NCBI RefSeq assembly: GCF_000213975.1
Contig: NZ_GL892076.1
Coordinates: 951,403-1,001,962 of the forward strand
DNA: 50,560 nt
Direction of reading: 5' to 3'
Source: Centipeda periodontii DSM 2778
GTDB lineage: Bacteria > Bacillota > Negativicutes > Selenomonadales > Selenomonadaceae
Shown here piece by piece: positions 39,201 through 43,514 of this stretch. The position numbers and the translations under genes were made by a program. Within the stretch, counting starts at the first letter, position 1. Each line of letters starts with the position of its first letter. The notes below the pieces were generated by a model. It was not told the origin of the DNA, did not search any database, and worked only from the letters and a program-made list of their open reading frames with translations.

Positions 39201-41738
39201 CTCTCGCACGGCGGAGCGACGCTTGACGCGCAGAACGTCAATCTGAATGCAAACCTTAGCTCGGATAAGAACCTCGCGATCACGGCAAAGAACAATATCT
39301 TCACAAAGGAGGGCACGAACCTTTACAGCAAGTCGGATGGCAGACTGAAAGCGCATGACGCAAACCTTGACGGCGATGTGCGTGCGGACGGTACGCTGAC
39401 GATTGAGACCGATGACAAGCTGACCGCAAAGAACATCACGGCAGGAAGTGCGGCGGCGCTGAACGCAGGAACAGCGCTAACGGCGCAAAATATCACGGCG
39501 GGCGGCGGTCTGAACGCCAAGGCGAAGAACATCACGGTAAGCAACGCTGGTGCGGGCGGCAATGCCGTACTGAACGCCGAAACTGCGCTGATGGCACAGA
39601 ACGTCACAGCGGGCGGTAATGCCGCGCTGAAGGCGGGCGCAGAACTCTCCGCAAAGAATGTGAACGTCGGCGGAAATGCTGACATCACAGCGGGGTCAAA
39701 TCTCACCGCAAATGACGTAAGCGTCGGCGGCAATCTGAATGCGAAAGCGCAGAACATCAGGGTAAGCAATGTCACGGGCAAAGGAAATGCAGATCTCACG
39801 GCAGAGCAGAACGCGACACTCGGAGGCAAGACCGATGTGGGCGGTAATCTTACGGCGCAGGTTGGCAATGACCTCATTGCGGTTGGCGCGGTCATCACGG
39901 GCAAGGAACTCATTGCGAACGTCGGCAACGATCTCGCAGTGAACGACCTTGTTTCGACGGGCGGGAATGCAAGCCTGACCGTGGGACGGAATGTGACACT
40001 TGACGGCGCTCTGATCACGGGCGGCAATTTCACGGCGAATGTTGCGCATGACCTCACAGCGAATGATGCCGTGACGACAGGCGCTGACTTTGCGGCGATC
40101 GTCGGCAACAACGCTGTGACAAACGGCATCGTTACAACGAACGGCGCACTCAAGTGGAATGTCGGCAAGGATCTCACGACGAATGCGGCAGTCCTCTCGC
40201 ACGGCACGACAACGATTGACGCGCAGAACGTCAAACTGAGTGCCGACCTGATGTCGGACAAGAACCTCACGATAACGGCAAAGAACAATATCTTTACAAA
40301 GGAGGGAGCGAACCTTTCCACGAAGTCGGACGGCAGACTGAAAGCGCACACTGCCGATCTCGGCGGTGATGTGCGCGCAGACGGCACGCTGACGATTGAA
40401 ACGGACGAGCAGCTGACGGCGCAGAACATCACGGCGGGCAACGCGACACTGAAGGCAGGAGCAGAACTCTCCGCAAAGAGTGTGAACGTCGGCGGAAATG
40501 CTGACATCACAGCGGGTGCAAACCTTACGGCAAACGATCTTGTTGCGGGCGGCACGGCAGATCTGCACGCCGGAAAGGCGATGGATACGGGATCGATCTC
40601 TGCCGGTACGGTCAAACTCCATGCAGCAGATGGGCATATCTATGCGCACGGTGCGATTACGGCAGCGCATGATGCCGCCGTTTCGACGGGGGCGCAGGGG
40701 GCAATCACGCTCGAGAAGACACTGACCGCAGGGAAGAACATCACCCTTGACACAAAGCGGGGCGATATGCTCTTTGGCGGCGATGTCCGCAGCAAGGAGG
40801 GAGCAATCACAGCAACCATCGAAGAGCATGGAAACATCGGACAGCTTGGCGGCGCAAAAATTTCCGTAGAGGCTGCCGCAAAGGGCGCGGGCTATGTAAC
40901 GCTCACGAACAAGGGAACAGGCGACATCGACCTCCATCGTATCTATGCGGATCGCGATATCCGCACCAGTCTTGAGCATGGCAATATCCACGTCTATGAA
41001 ATGAACGGTGCGCTTGTCGCCGTTGTACTCAAAGATCCGGACAAGAAGATGGCGCTTGAGAATATCATTGCAGAGCGCCGCATGATTGTTCAAGGTTCGG
41101 ATATGAATCTCGACAATATCCGTGTCCGCGAAGGATCGGACGGACTGCTTTCGATTGAGCCGGCAGGTGCGCGGGATGATCGACCCATTGAGAACTTTAC
41201 GATGGGGAATCTCAATTTGAGTGACGCGACGGGCATCCGATTCGAACGTTTGTGGGCGAACAATGCAAAGCTCAAGATCTCGGGCGGCAGGGTGTACTTT
41301 GACAAACTCTTCATCGAGGGCAGGGCGGACATCTCCTATGCCGGACAGGAGACGAGTATCTACGGTACGCCGCCGCAGATCGACGGCAACGCCGTGACCT
41401 ACTGGAACGATATCAACCGCAACAATCCGCGTACCAACCTTGGTGCATGGAAGGAGGGTGGCGCAGACACGTGGATGTATATTCACTTCACGGGGCCGAA
41501 TCGGCAGGAGAGCCGCGGCAACCTGCTTTCCCTTGCGAACTACCGATTTGTCTATCCGCAGCGCGAGAATCTCGTCGACTTTATGGGACATGCGCTTTGG
41601 TCTGCGGAGCGCACCGATCTCGGCATGAAACACATCTCTGCGACGGATGGAACAGCACTCGCAATGCAGACGCAGGCGAAGCCGCTCGATCGAACAACAG
41701 AGAATGCAACGGCGGATGAGCTTACCGTTGTCGAGTAA
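21276..41738 (+). CDS. Giant TpsA filamentous adhesin (LktA/FhaB-like, 6,820 aa)
   Basis: A single 20.5-kb reading frame. The signal peptide is residues 1-35 (cleavage near AYA-DG). The TPS secretion domain is at about 42-250, including NMVQGRIDIRGTVNVL and GNVFFLSPEGMAVGRTG. The body is a long right-handed beta-helix of Gly/Ala/Thr/Val repeats, resembling Fusobacterium leukotoxin LktA-type adhesins. Non-repetitive, mainly helical insertions lie at about 806-905, 2530-2580, 3417-3562, 3722-3796 and 4365-4539, and an aromatic-rich segment at about 3982-4156. A super-repeat region spans about 4937-6400. A unique C-terminal domain (about 6430-6820) contains many Trp, Tyr and Asn. I prefer ATG 21276 over ATG 21258 because AAAGGAAGAGG lies just before it. 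It is exported by the TpsB protein and probably mediates attachment or biofilm formation. No toxin domain was recognised. Confidence 0.9.
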   Translation: MSSYRKLARKQAFRLGLAVTAMVGGMTGWHTAAYADGATDIQKMDAANAGAITRSGDVWTVVPDKVENDIATNAFSKFVVNQNNVANLQMYKGGVSANTLVNMVQGRIDIRGTVNVLKNATTIGGNVFFLSPEGMAVGRTGVINAGSITALTPSTDWFNDHLRDNRVKVTAADMDALKAGTIPLNADGSIVIDGQLNAQSGIHLGAPAITVGSAASTAAQLTSQKDLNFAALVNAGSTSAGLGTLTAATGAGGDIVLAAASNRLNSTTDDVPKYTNPLSGSKNEIKAELTVGKSARVTGDQNIALSSYAEHTADQSEAFGGTSSNTSAQLLGQIVKTTAHTTVNGTVTADGRLSATAKAKNIASEAGPLSNAAGLADEVAGVIAVNVDPSYMIMGSEATVKIGADAALTAKGADVTVTQDGKTVVQERALTVGADARSSVDAGATTSKIKFANIKHTNAVPAMAVGYAKAQSAANVTVEGRLTAEQGSVDVHAKSREDLIAAAHAKTTQLGAGADSTQIMNVAVLVARGNNDAQVKIGQGAAVTAEKQADITADATTKLETSASASGKENSLLNVAVNVTKQTSAAHTEVRGTVTGKTAANIYAHNTQLKNSVEASTAAGKSGMMTDFSNAAANTNTVTGLTQKIKNVIGGIRSKIGFPSDGLSSPTELDKLGEKISLGGAVNVLNEEQQAHVLLAPHAVINSDGAVKIDANSTIRGTHVRAQSAVNSQTDPNWYLTKDGKTEKVQAGKTEETQGMGSFAVNVANIKNTAGVTTLAAEESGTSYAPNITGKTVDITADGHILYTNIDDMISELRASFAEFKQHCAAFQGAHAGTLTAAQDKADAYLAKCDNDPAYIVSKEGLKEAKELAAAIKAVADVLKADVTVPADLAERALAFADPSNYLTFQASAKFSGKGATQENPDAEQAKIAGAAGVNFADVDNHAAVVLGRGTKVTAADEVTVAASSKKQLVTLAGAPAWQAGADVAIGGNIGITVGDTTADTIVAEGVEITGRKAAIKATNSYDGIHLAIAAGKGGKIGFQGMANYVGGTSGAVTSVDDEAKITAATAAQMNALNTTNITNIAGSAVLGTGAAIGLSAALNNIAQTSIAAIADNDAAGETQGDKTAEQRTEKQIRAAQKRAVQPFGNVNAADLYGTAAKKAEGAVQAETLDVHAEQKGLINAAAAAGAIATGDDTSEKGGIFDKIGQTVTTGKNMVGNGITKIDNKLQDLVGSSLKKQAEKKTVPINAVKNLGFNQKQPPFTLDLAGSASVNLSKVTTAAEVKGANVTLTTNAASPAAMKNLTVSAQDSSFTGAWGGALAVTWKTTTKSQNEDSANAGIAGAASVNVQRHRDVLALMSDNRIKGADSIENIAVQKGATVAAALGLSVMKTSGKTVTSTAAPVSLTYNEGGSVTTAQMRDNYVNAAADGSVLAGAQKTALSNRAVSSNTQVSGGVSAGLVFGSKSSNAVGAVVAVSNLRNDVHADITQTRKDTGALRNIGALTNEAVSGMTQIGAAIGVGAASGSKHAAAVTGSFAVNNFANKTAAQLTRVTLTADSANVRADDKQEAGAYQEYLEERGIETSGDKYQEDFAKGKSNSSLAVDQDGNLTHSGGSTIVTAAASISAAAGSSAATAAGIGVGVGVIKNDFTAGVSGSDLELKGAQGLNVESVADTRAINVAAGVAGSGGIAAAGSASVIATNNETSAIVKDSTIKAQKLQANALTKSLLVNVAGQISVSAGGAGVAAGLATAVNMIDNNTTAALRGGRLTLSHDGIVNLNAQNIGGIEALTAGVAAGTQAAVSGAISVNVGKNDTRAEIAQYEVTKGRMVDAEIRGAKSVRVTTLDQTRQDAAVGGVSASTQGGAVGASVAFNALLGQQNTARISGAKIRLAEGGMATVNAVNQGELNTVALNVAGSGGSVAFAGAAAVADVDQDTTAEIVSSDIEAEAGKTAGDVTVQADGKLTARTFAIVGSGSSEGAAIGAGVAVNLLDADTNAVISGGKIHAANVITDAKSDLDILNIGMGVAASSEGVAVSGSVAVNKIDNDTRAKITDGAKVTARKNAVVTAASDDRIQNYSGQLTASAEGAAAGVSVSTNIIGSHTDAEISGRGTEVISHTKNTDAATTVKDGLDHGKLYNAPLTLGTLTGLDGLSAGRKENTYRGVAVSASATHTENSFLVNAGVTGMGAVVSGTVNTNVIGGTTSAKITDATAKAAGADVSVRADDATNSGALVGTVSVAGEGAALGTGSSINLVNRTTQAAAERSTITAKNAAIDARSGQGIAALTMGVSFADEFGAANSNNFVRMEQHTNAALTDSKVDVSGLSVTADNLARLHANALTKGLAGYGVGAGVGTAVLLDRSTTEADVAVTTVSYADDQGETLVRAHNEEHLTNAVYSLGAAGLGGVGASIGGGDVRNTVKAAVRNSSLGYVKVNQDDTKAETAAKKITVSAENDLDFDEQSGVYGGGAVGASVGIAVNNFKSTVESVVTGSTLHAREAADITAHDAKTIRQLATNGAAGIAAVGLNIMVMNVGADLKDSYTMEEGSDKEKQRADLKQHTDKEKAQEQDAAARSQEGLSYVSSDNSGNALAEKTAPSTEAKASARAERSHIRADGNGSAISLSARDTMNITQLTMQAGVGGIAVGGAAGIVESRANAEVVTSDSKLRADTITLDSAKDGAATLKIYQGAAGAGAFNAAYGGLNMGGRNDLALSGTEMHGKTITGKTRDESTGKVEIIGVAAATGNGANILVGNAAHDGVQTMRVANSTLTADGDLTLSMTRAAKTADAPTLQSITKAAASGITFAGNGIAALARETGGMTMHLAQGNTLATAGALTLRTDNRADVRAETGALSASMIAAATATHASASFGTEKNAYRNRILIGVEDQQGGRTDGENTLSGKTVTIAAETNAKESAQLKSLSAAGSAGVQVSTAKIGAYSDAKTLLSSRTNYRTAVISPTSAQPSGGKELQISTKNIHTQDLDARGIAAGGLFATATNYGAIKNVLHSDTTAYGTGSGSILHNAALTTHAEAMKTGKADGSGGALVAISPIAAGISDDTTLRAQTKIMGTWNMLGALDAKASTYDNSLHNVDALQAAIVGGSGTRLTKTLAQNAAVSVENAQIETVGAQYYEAKNAFSHADKDAASGYGAGSAHAGDVSTVMTESAKITFKNSTARTAGRAGITAHSLTEGTSKTSGIVKAAGVVPFTMMNGKLGVTYDNAVETINSRLTTAKAGANITLAAKDDTELRYEMNADTQGGLAGTAGAALTSNITRGNIVRVDGASTLFSSHDVNLYTGRGIDPQTGERNLGTFKLSLLADATNRTAIPLRTAPKLDNKMKQTNTVDIARGAHVESVRHANLSAVPGYTQAYESATEYTVWSGKGAQGSLTTTADGSKIKNEEAHNTVRVDGSVTAGIHNRLSMNIRQKSPGMSEAKTKELTAKLAGMTSAEKEALAQKTDATGEERLLRDIYMLSEGKGALSADEAQWLYGQLVGAIDADITDGKEWLDKNAIRYQEFTLNNPYLTEYNNLMRAYSHVKKGSTEGNNLWTTIARLKESMKAEGFVDGDTVLSSRTTIGLVLPDLAVSGGNVNIEADTVSGTGSLTAKGAPVVNVRSAAERRLIVQDVKISDAGGRVRLGEADLTGEQFGGAVHTDKNTSDSSITIHSTAQASDADIELHGDIITPGTITVKTANSSIRSTNRSNMRAAQIHVEAPNGAVSQSSPQGTVFIGGDPLARFSRPGPLANWIQKIVSDNLEAGKTEALEFKNAKDFYATILLGALFIPGLREDAEQLFKEASRHDATWVAGKDISIAARNVNINGLIQSGYPSYKIKLDASANDAIAAADRLRTEERLRVSDEQTYWDETAADGRGAWAYRPAVYYNAKEGYLFTDAMETGGGNVTITGALSSTSNPIITKDGCVVDGRGRILARGGESDISIDTSAVTRDLHLGAITNRAGGGRVLLSDRNTGKTTEYLSNGTYRSYTIGTEEKNRGDFEDAPTENGMAQYAPKAGLTYNWTGGRSGKKTQTTYSYGERFLANGHWSTGDVGKNITDKNIEDGTVRVSKMESDGDILPNGVYFGTGDTSKYHWVDGSVYESTGEKFPNPPAITKYYGKWQEKNGKRVYNDDGTPHMINTWWGERLKYGIYFHQWNEVTTKGTSNTYHIAADKKIGIDFLAGDGSGNVSVHTNGSLILNGGIRNISNNTYAVDLKSDAGRIESNLGRNGIVYTNNLTAHAANGITLVQSAADAAAASKLTLETTQGAIDLTSQRGDVQLVKGYAGADVGIRASGSIVGAMPGSDPAVKGANITLESTGAIDLPIVASGRVDVSAGGNIKLTQKQTGGDLKVGRIQSTNGDVDLTAEGGAIVDAMPEEGRLSDAEARMERWRELGLTHASDGANESAQSAAAAKAERLKGLEVLGKAAARGMSAAGASDADVEKLYADYQALSEAYRNDAAIQAARKAYADELKASHEAGWSAEEAYARTIGTAEQAFFTQKGIVKTDAHAQTEVDKARTFIRDYKTLAQSDSYGWSANGLRYAIQKSVINATPGQVAEVKTPNIIGRNITLTAGRNKGIGEDGSKIRIANADLLKEQNLITLSNARAGEMRWTADGVEVTHTRPVKVQVREGGKVNLTGDQRVYVVSKDSALNLGTVASKGDVYLQGARGIYGTGTAITAKNLSLYGGSGGIGTADKHLRINATGVLDANAVGGIYIKQDDTRPLTIQAVGSSGDVVLTASKGMRMTTEEGKTGGYIKGAHVTLKSTENSLGTAADGIRIAANSLLYADAGAHDVHIASDDNGTLLIGALKGKNISVHAVKGVEMKEDEDKAAKIEAEENADIASGEGAIALAQGAVAAKKVSLSAKNGITQSKNGSIKTNALGVKSDGAVRLLGTQNIFPALTLTGIAGDRVGGSVHIVNTGGMRVSPLDVAGDLTIAQKGALTMGGDVRADGTLTIETDDRLAAQNITAGRAATLNAGTALTAHNITAGGNSVLNAGADLTANDVTAGGSLNAKAKNITANNVNVTDNTNITAGADFKVHDVNVGGELNAKGQTITAENIKSTGKTALTATTDSITAKNLRAGGTLDAVAKTNLTVDTVTGKSKIALTAQTGNLKATGAVHTDTDAVLTAGKDVTLGGAFSAKQNVSLTAGQNATLNDKTDVGGTLTANVGRDLVTNGAVTTGQNFVVTVGNNLTTNETVTAGSDFTANVGNNVTTNNIVTTGGNLAMKGTNDLTAHAAVLSHGGATLDAQNVKLNADLTADKNLTITATKNIFTKAGTNLYTKSDGRLKAHDANLDGDVRADGTLTIETDDKLTAKNITVGKAATLNAGTALTAHDINAGNDAVLNAGADLTANDVTAGGSLSAKAKNITANNVSVIGNTIITAGADFKVHDVTAGGDLTAKGQNINANNVTSTGKTALTATADSITAKNLRADGTLDAVAKNNLTVDTVTGKSKIALTAQTGNLKATGAVHTDTDAVLTAGKDVTLAGTFSAGSAQLTAGENAMLGGTTDVGETLTAKVGRDLVTNGAVTTGQNFVATVGNNLTTNETVTTGSDFTATAGNDFTSNDKLAAGQNLVANVGNDFTTNGAVTTGSDFTATVGNNVTTNNIVTTGGNLVMKVTNDLTAHAAVLSHGTAQLDAQNVKLNADLTADKNLTITATKNIFTKEGTNLSTKTDGRLKAHSARLDGDVRADGTLTIETDDKLTAKNITAGSAATLNAGTALTAQNITAGGDAVLNVGADLTANDVNVIGNTNITAGADFKVHDVNVGGDLNAKGQNITAESIKSTGKTVLTATTDSITAKNLRADGTLDAVAKNNLTVDTVTGKSKIALTAQTGNLKANGAVHTDTDAVLTAGRDVTLAGTFSAGSAQLTAGENAMLGGTTDVGETLTAKVGRDLAANGTLQTGSDFNATVGNDFTLNDKLAAGQNLVANVGNDFTTNGAVTTGSDFTATVGNNVITNNIVTTGGSLAMKVTNDLTAHAAVLSHGGATLDAQNVNLNANLSSDKNLAITAKNNIFTKEGTNLYSKSDGRLKAHDANLDGDVRADGTLTIETDDKLTAKNITAGSAAALNAGTALTAQNITAGGGLNAKAKNITVSNAGAGGNAVLNAETALMAQNVTAGGNAALKAGAELSAKNVNVGGNADITAGSNLTANDVSVGGNLNAKAQNIRVSNVTGKGNADLTAEQNATLGGKTDVGGNLTAQVGNDLIAVGAVITGKELIANVGNDLAVNDLVSTGGNASLTVGRNVTLDGALITGGNFTANVAHDLTANDAVTTGADFAAIVGNNAVTNGIVTTNGALKWNVGKDLTTNAAVLSHGTTTIDAQNVKLSADLMSDKNLTITAKNNIFTKEGANLSTKSDGRLKAHTADLGGDVRADGTLTIETDEQLTAQNITAGNATLKAGAELSAKSVNVGGNADITAGANLTANDLVAGGTADLHAGKAMDTGSISAGTVKLHAADGHIYAHGAITAAHDAAVSTGAQGAITLEKTLTAGKNITLDTKRGDMLFGGDVRSKEGAITATIEEHGNIGQLGGAKISVEAAAKGAGYVTLTNKGTGDIDLHRIYADRDIRTSLEHGNIHVYEMNGALVAVVLKDPDKKMALENIIAERRMIVQGSDMNLDNIRVREGSDGLLSIEPAGARDDRPIENFTMGNLNLSDATGIRFERLWANNAKLKISGGRVYFDKLFIEGRADISYAGQETSIYGTPPQIDGNAVTYWNDINRNNPRTNLGAWKEGGADTWMYIHFTGPNRQESRGNLLSLANYRFVYPQRENLVDFMGHALWSAERTDLGMKHISATDGTALAMQTQAKPLDRTTENATADELTVVE
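36084..40640 (+). repeat. Super-repeat region within the adhesin gene
   Basis: Units begin with codons for GDVRADGTLTIETD at 36084, 37140, 38313, 39372 and 40365. The spacings are 1056, 1173, 1059 and 993 bp, each a multiple of three, so about 352, 391, 353 and 331 residues. The last unit is partial. DNA similarity between units is high, with long identical stretches, showing recent duplication or homogenisation. Each unit contains shorter repeats of the type NITAGGNAVLNAGADLTAND. It is a likely place for length changes by recombination. Confidence 0.9.
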
Positions 41739-41748
41739 TTTATGACAG

Positions 41749-41789
41749 AACTGCTGCACTTTTCCTAAAAGAGGTGTGCAGCAGTTTTT
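41749..41789 (+). terminator. Terminator of the adhesin gene
   Basis: AACTGCTGCAC (41749-41759) and GTGCAGCAGTT (41776-41786) form an 11-bp stem followed by TTT, ten bp after the stop codon. Confidence 0.9.
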
Positions 41790-41795
41790 ATTGCA

Positions 41796-41957
41796 GGGAA
41801 TCACTGATAAAATGAAGTCCGTCAGATTGGCGTAGATTTTTTGTCCGAACAAGGGGGAAAACCGGACGCAGAGTGGTGCTCTGTGGAGGATTTTCCGCCG
41901 AAGTGCGGGCGAAAAAGATGCGTCAAAATGGCGGTGCTGAATTTATCAGTGCTTCCC
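41796..41957. repeat. MITE-like element, copy B
   Basis: A 162-bp non-coding element whose ends are 16-bp inverted repeats with one mismatch: GGGAATCACTGATAAA at the left and TTTATCAGTGCTTCCC at the right. The interior contains GTCCG/CGGAC and CAGAG/CTCTG stems. These fall at the same places as stems of different sequence in the copy at 4678, which suggests conserved structure. It begins six bases after the adhesin terminator. No clear target-site duplication is seen. There is no coding sequence, so it would be non-autonomous. Confidence 0.75.
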
Positions 41958-42088
41958 CAGAAAAGTTCGTAAGATTTTGCGGTGAGAGAGAGGAAAAGAA
42001 GGAAAGGACGGCGAATATCTACCCTATTGTATAGTGTTTTGTTATGACCCGATGGCTCTTGATCGAATGGGGAGCAAAGGGTGTGTAT

Positions 42089-42120
42089 GGGACGCCGAGG
42101 GGTGTCCCGTGGAGGAGGGG
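42089..42120 (+). promoter_or_regulatory. Hairpin next to the ribosome binding site of the mutase gene
   Basis: GGGACGCC (42089-42096) pairs with GGTGTCCC (42101-42108) across a 4-nt loop. It ends two bases before the strong Shine-Dalgarno GGAGGAGGGG (42111-42120). It may tune translation. A possible -10 TATAGT at 42030-42035 lacks a good -35. Confidence 0.35.
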
Positions 42121-42127
42121 ACGTTAC

Positions 42128-43483
42128 ATGGCAGTGACAGACAAAGGTTTTGGCGCATACGATGTACGCGGTATCTATCCCGATGAGGTAAACGAGGAGC
42201 TCGCTTACCGCGTCGGACGCAGTTTCCCCACGCTGTTTGGCGCGAAGAAGGTGGCGATCGGACACGACATCCGTCTCTCGGGGCCTGCGATCAGCGACGC
42301 ACTCGCGAAGGGACTCACGGAAGCCGGCTGTGACGTTGTGGACATCGGTCAGTGCGGCACGGAGATGATCTACTTCGCGACGGCACATCTGAAGCTCGGC
42401 GGCGGGATCATGATCACGGCAAGCCACAATCCGAAACAGTACAACGGCATGAAGTTCGTACGTGCGGAGTCGCGCCCGATCTCGAGCGACACGGGACTCA
42501 AGGATATCGCAGCAATGGCGGTCGGCGAGACCTATCCTGCGCCCGCAGCGACGCCCGGCAAGATCGAGAAGGTGGACATTCTCGACGAGTACGTCAAGCA
42601 CATCCTTGCTTATGTCGATGTGAGCAAGCTGAAGCCGTACAAGATCGTTGTCAACACGGGCAACGGCGCGGCAGGCCCCATCATCAACGCGATGGAGAAG
42701 TTCCTCCCGTTCGAGCTGGTCAAGGTCTACAACGAGCCGGACGGCAACTTCCCGAACGGCGTACCGAATCCGATCCTGCAGGAGAACCGCGAGGCGACAG
42801 CGAAGGTCGTGCGTGAGACGGGCGCGGACTTCGGCGTGGCGTGGGACGGCGACTTTGACCGCTGCTTCCTCTTCGATGAAAAGGGCGGCTTCATCGAGGG
42901 CTACTATATGGTGGGCTTCCTCTCAGAGGCATTCCTCAAGAAGAACAAGGGCGCAAGTGTTATCTATGATCCGCGCCTTGTCTGGAACACGATTGAGATT
43001 GCAGAGAGCCTCGGCGGCAAGCCTGTCATGTGCAAGAGCGGGCACGCGTTCATCAAGGACAAGATGCGCGAGGTCAACGCGATCTACGGTGGCGAGATGA
43101 GTGCGCACCACTATTTCCGCGATTTCTCCTACTGCGACAGCGGTCAGATCCCGTGGCTGCTCGTGGCGGAGCTGATGAGCGCGTCGGGCGGCAAGACGCT
43201 CTCCGAGCTCATGAAGGCGCGCATGGATCGCTTCCCGACATCCGGCGAGATCAACAGTAAGGTCGCGGACGCGAAGGCGGTCATGGATCGCATCGAGGCA
43301 AAGTATGGTGCCTCCGGCAAGGTCACGAAGGTGGACGGCCTCTCGATCGAGTTCGACAAGTGGCGGTTCAACCTCCGCATGTCCAACACGGAGCCGGTCA
43401 TCCGACTGAACGTGGAAACGCGTCAGGATAAGGCATTGCTCAAGGAGAAGACAGACGAACTGTTGGCTGAGATTCGTGCCTGA
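42128..43483 (+). CDS. Phosphoglucomutase/phosphomannomutase
   Basis: A 451-residue alpha-D-phosphohexomutase. The catalytic phosphoserine loop is TASHNP (Ser about residue 99), the metal loop is DGDFDR, the sugar-binding loop is GGEMSAHHYF and the phosphate-binding loop is RMSNTEPVIR. It interconverts 1- and 6-phosphates of mannose or glucose, supplying precursors for lipopolysaccharide, capsule or glycoprotein sugars. Starting at ATG 42128 places GGAGGAGGGG seven bases upstream; an in-frame ATG at 42044 has no such site. Glucose-6-phosphate isomerase follows after 31 bp, so the pair forms a sugar-phosphate operon. Whether it prefers mannose or glucose is not decidable by eye. Confidence 0.92.
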   Translation: MAVTDKGFGAYDVRGIYPDEVNEELAYRVGRSFPTLFGAKKVAIGHDIRLSGPAISDALAKGLTEAGCDVVDIGQCGTEMIYFATAHLKLGGGIMITASHNPKQYNGMKFVRAESRPISSDTGLKDIAAMAVGETYPAPAATPGKIEKVDILDEYVKHILAYVDVSKLKPYKIVVNTGNGAAGPIINAMEKFLPFELVKVYNEPDGNFPNGVPNPILQENREATAKVVRETGADFGVAWDGDFDRCFLFDEKGGFIEGYYMVGFLSEAFLKKNKGASVIYDPRLVWNTIEIAESLGGKPVMCKSGHAFIKDKMREVNAIYGGEMSAHHYFRDFSYCDSGQIPWLLVAELMSASGGKTLSELMKARMDRFPTSGEINSKVADAKAVMDRIEAKYGASGKVTKVDGLSIEFDKWRFNLRMSNTEPVIRLNVETRQDKALLKEKTDELLAEIRA

Positions 43484-43514
43484 TAACATCCTTGTACAGG
43501 AAAGGAGTTTTTTG

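Noticed and set aside
36222..39356. Repetitive open frame of 1,044 codons on the minus strand over the super-repeats
   Set aside because: Its repeats simply mirror the sense repeats; the sense frame continues the adhesin without interruption.
36084..40640. CRISPR-like array
   Set aside because: The repeats are long, in frame and coding, without short repeats alternating with unique spacers; no cas genes occur.
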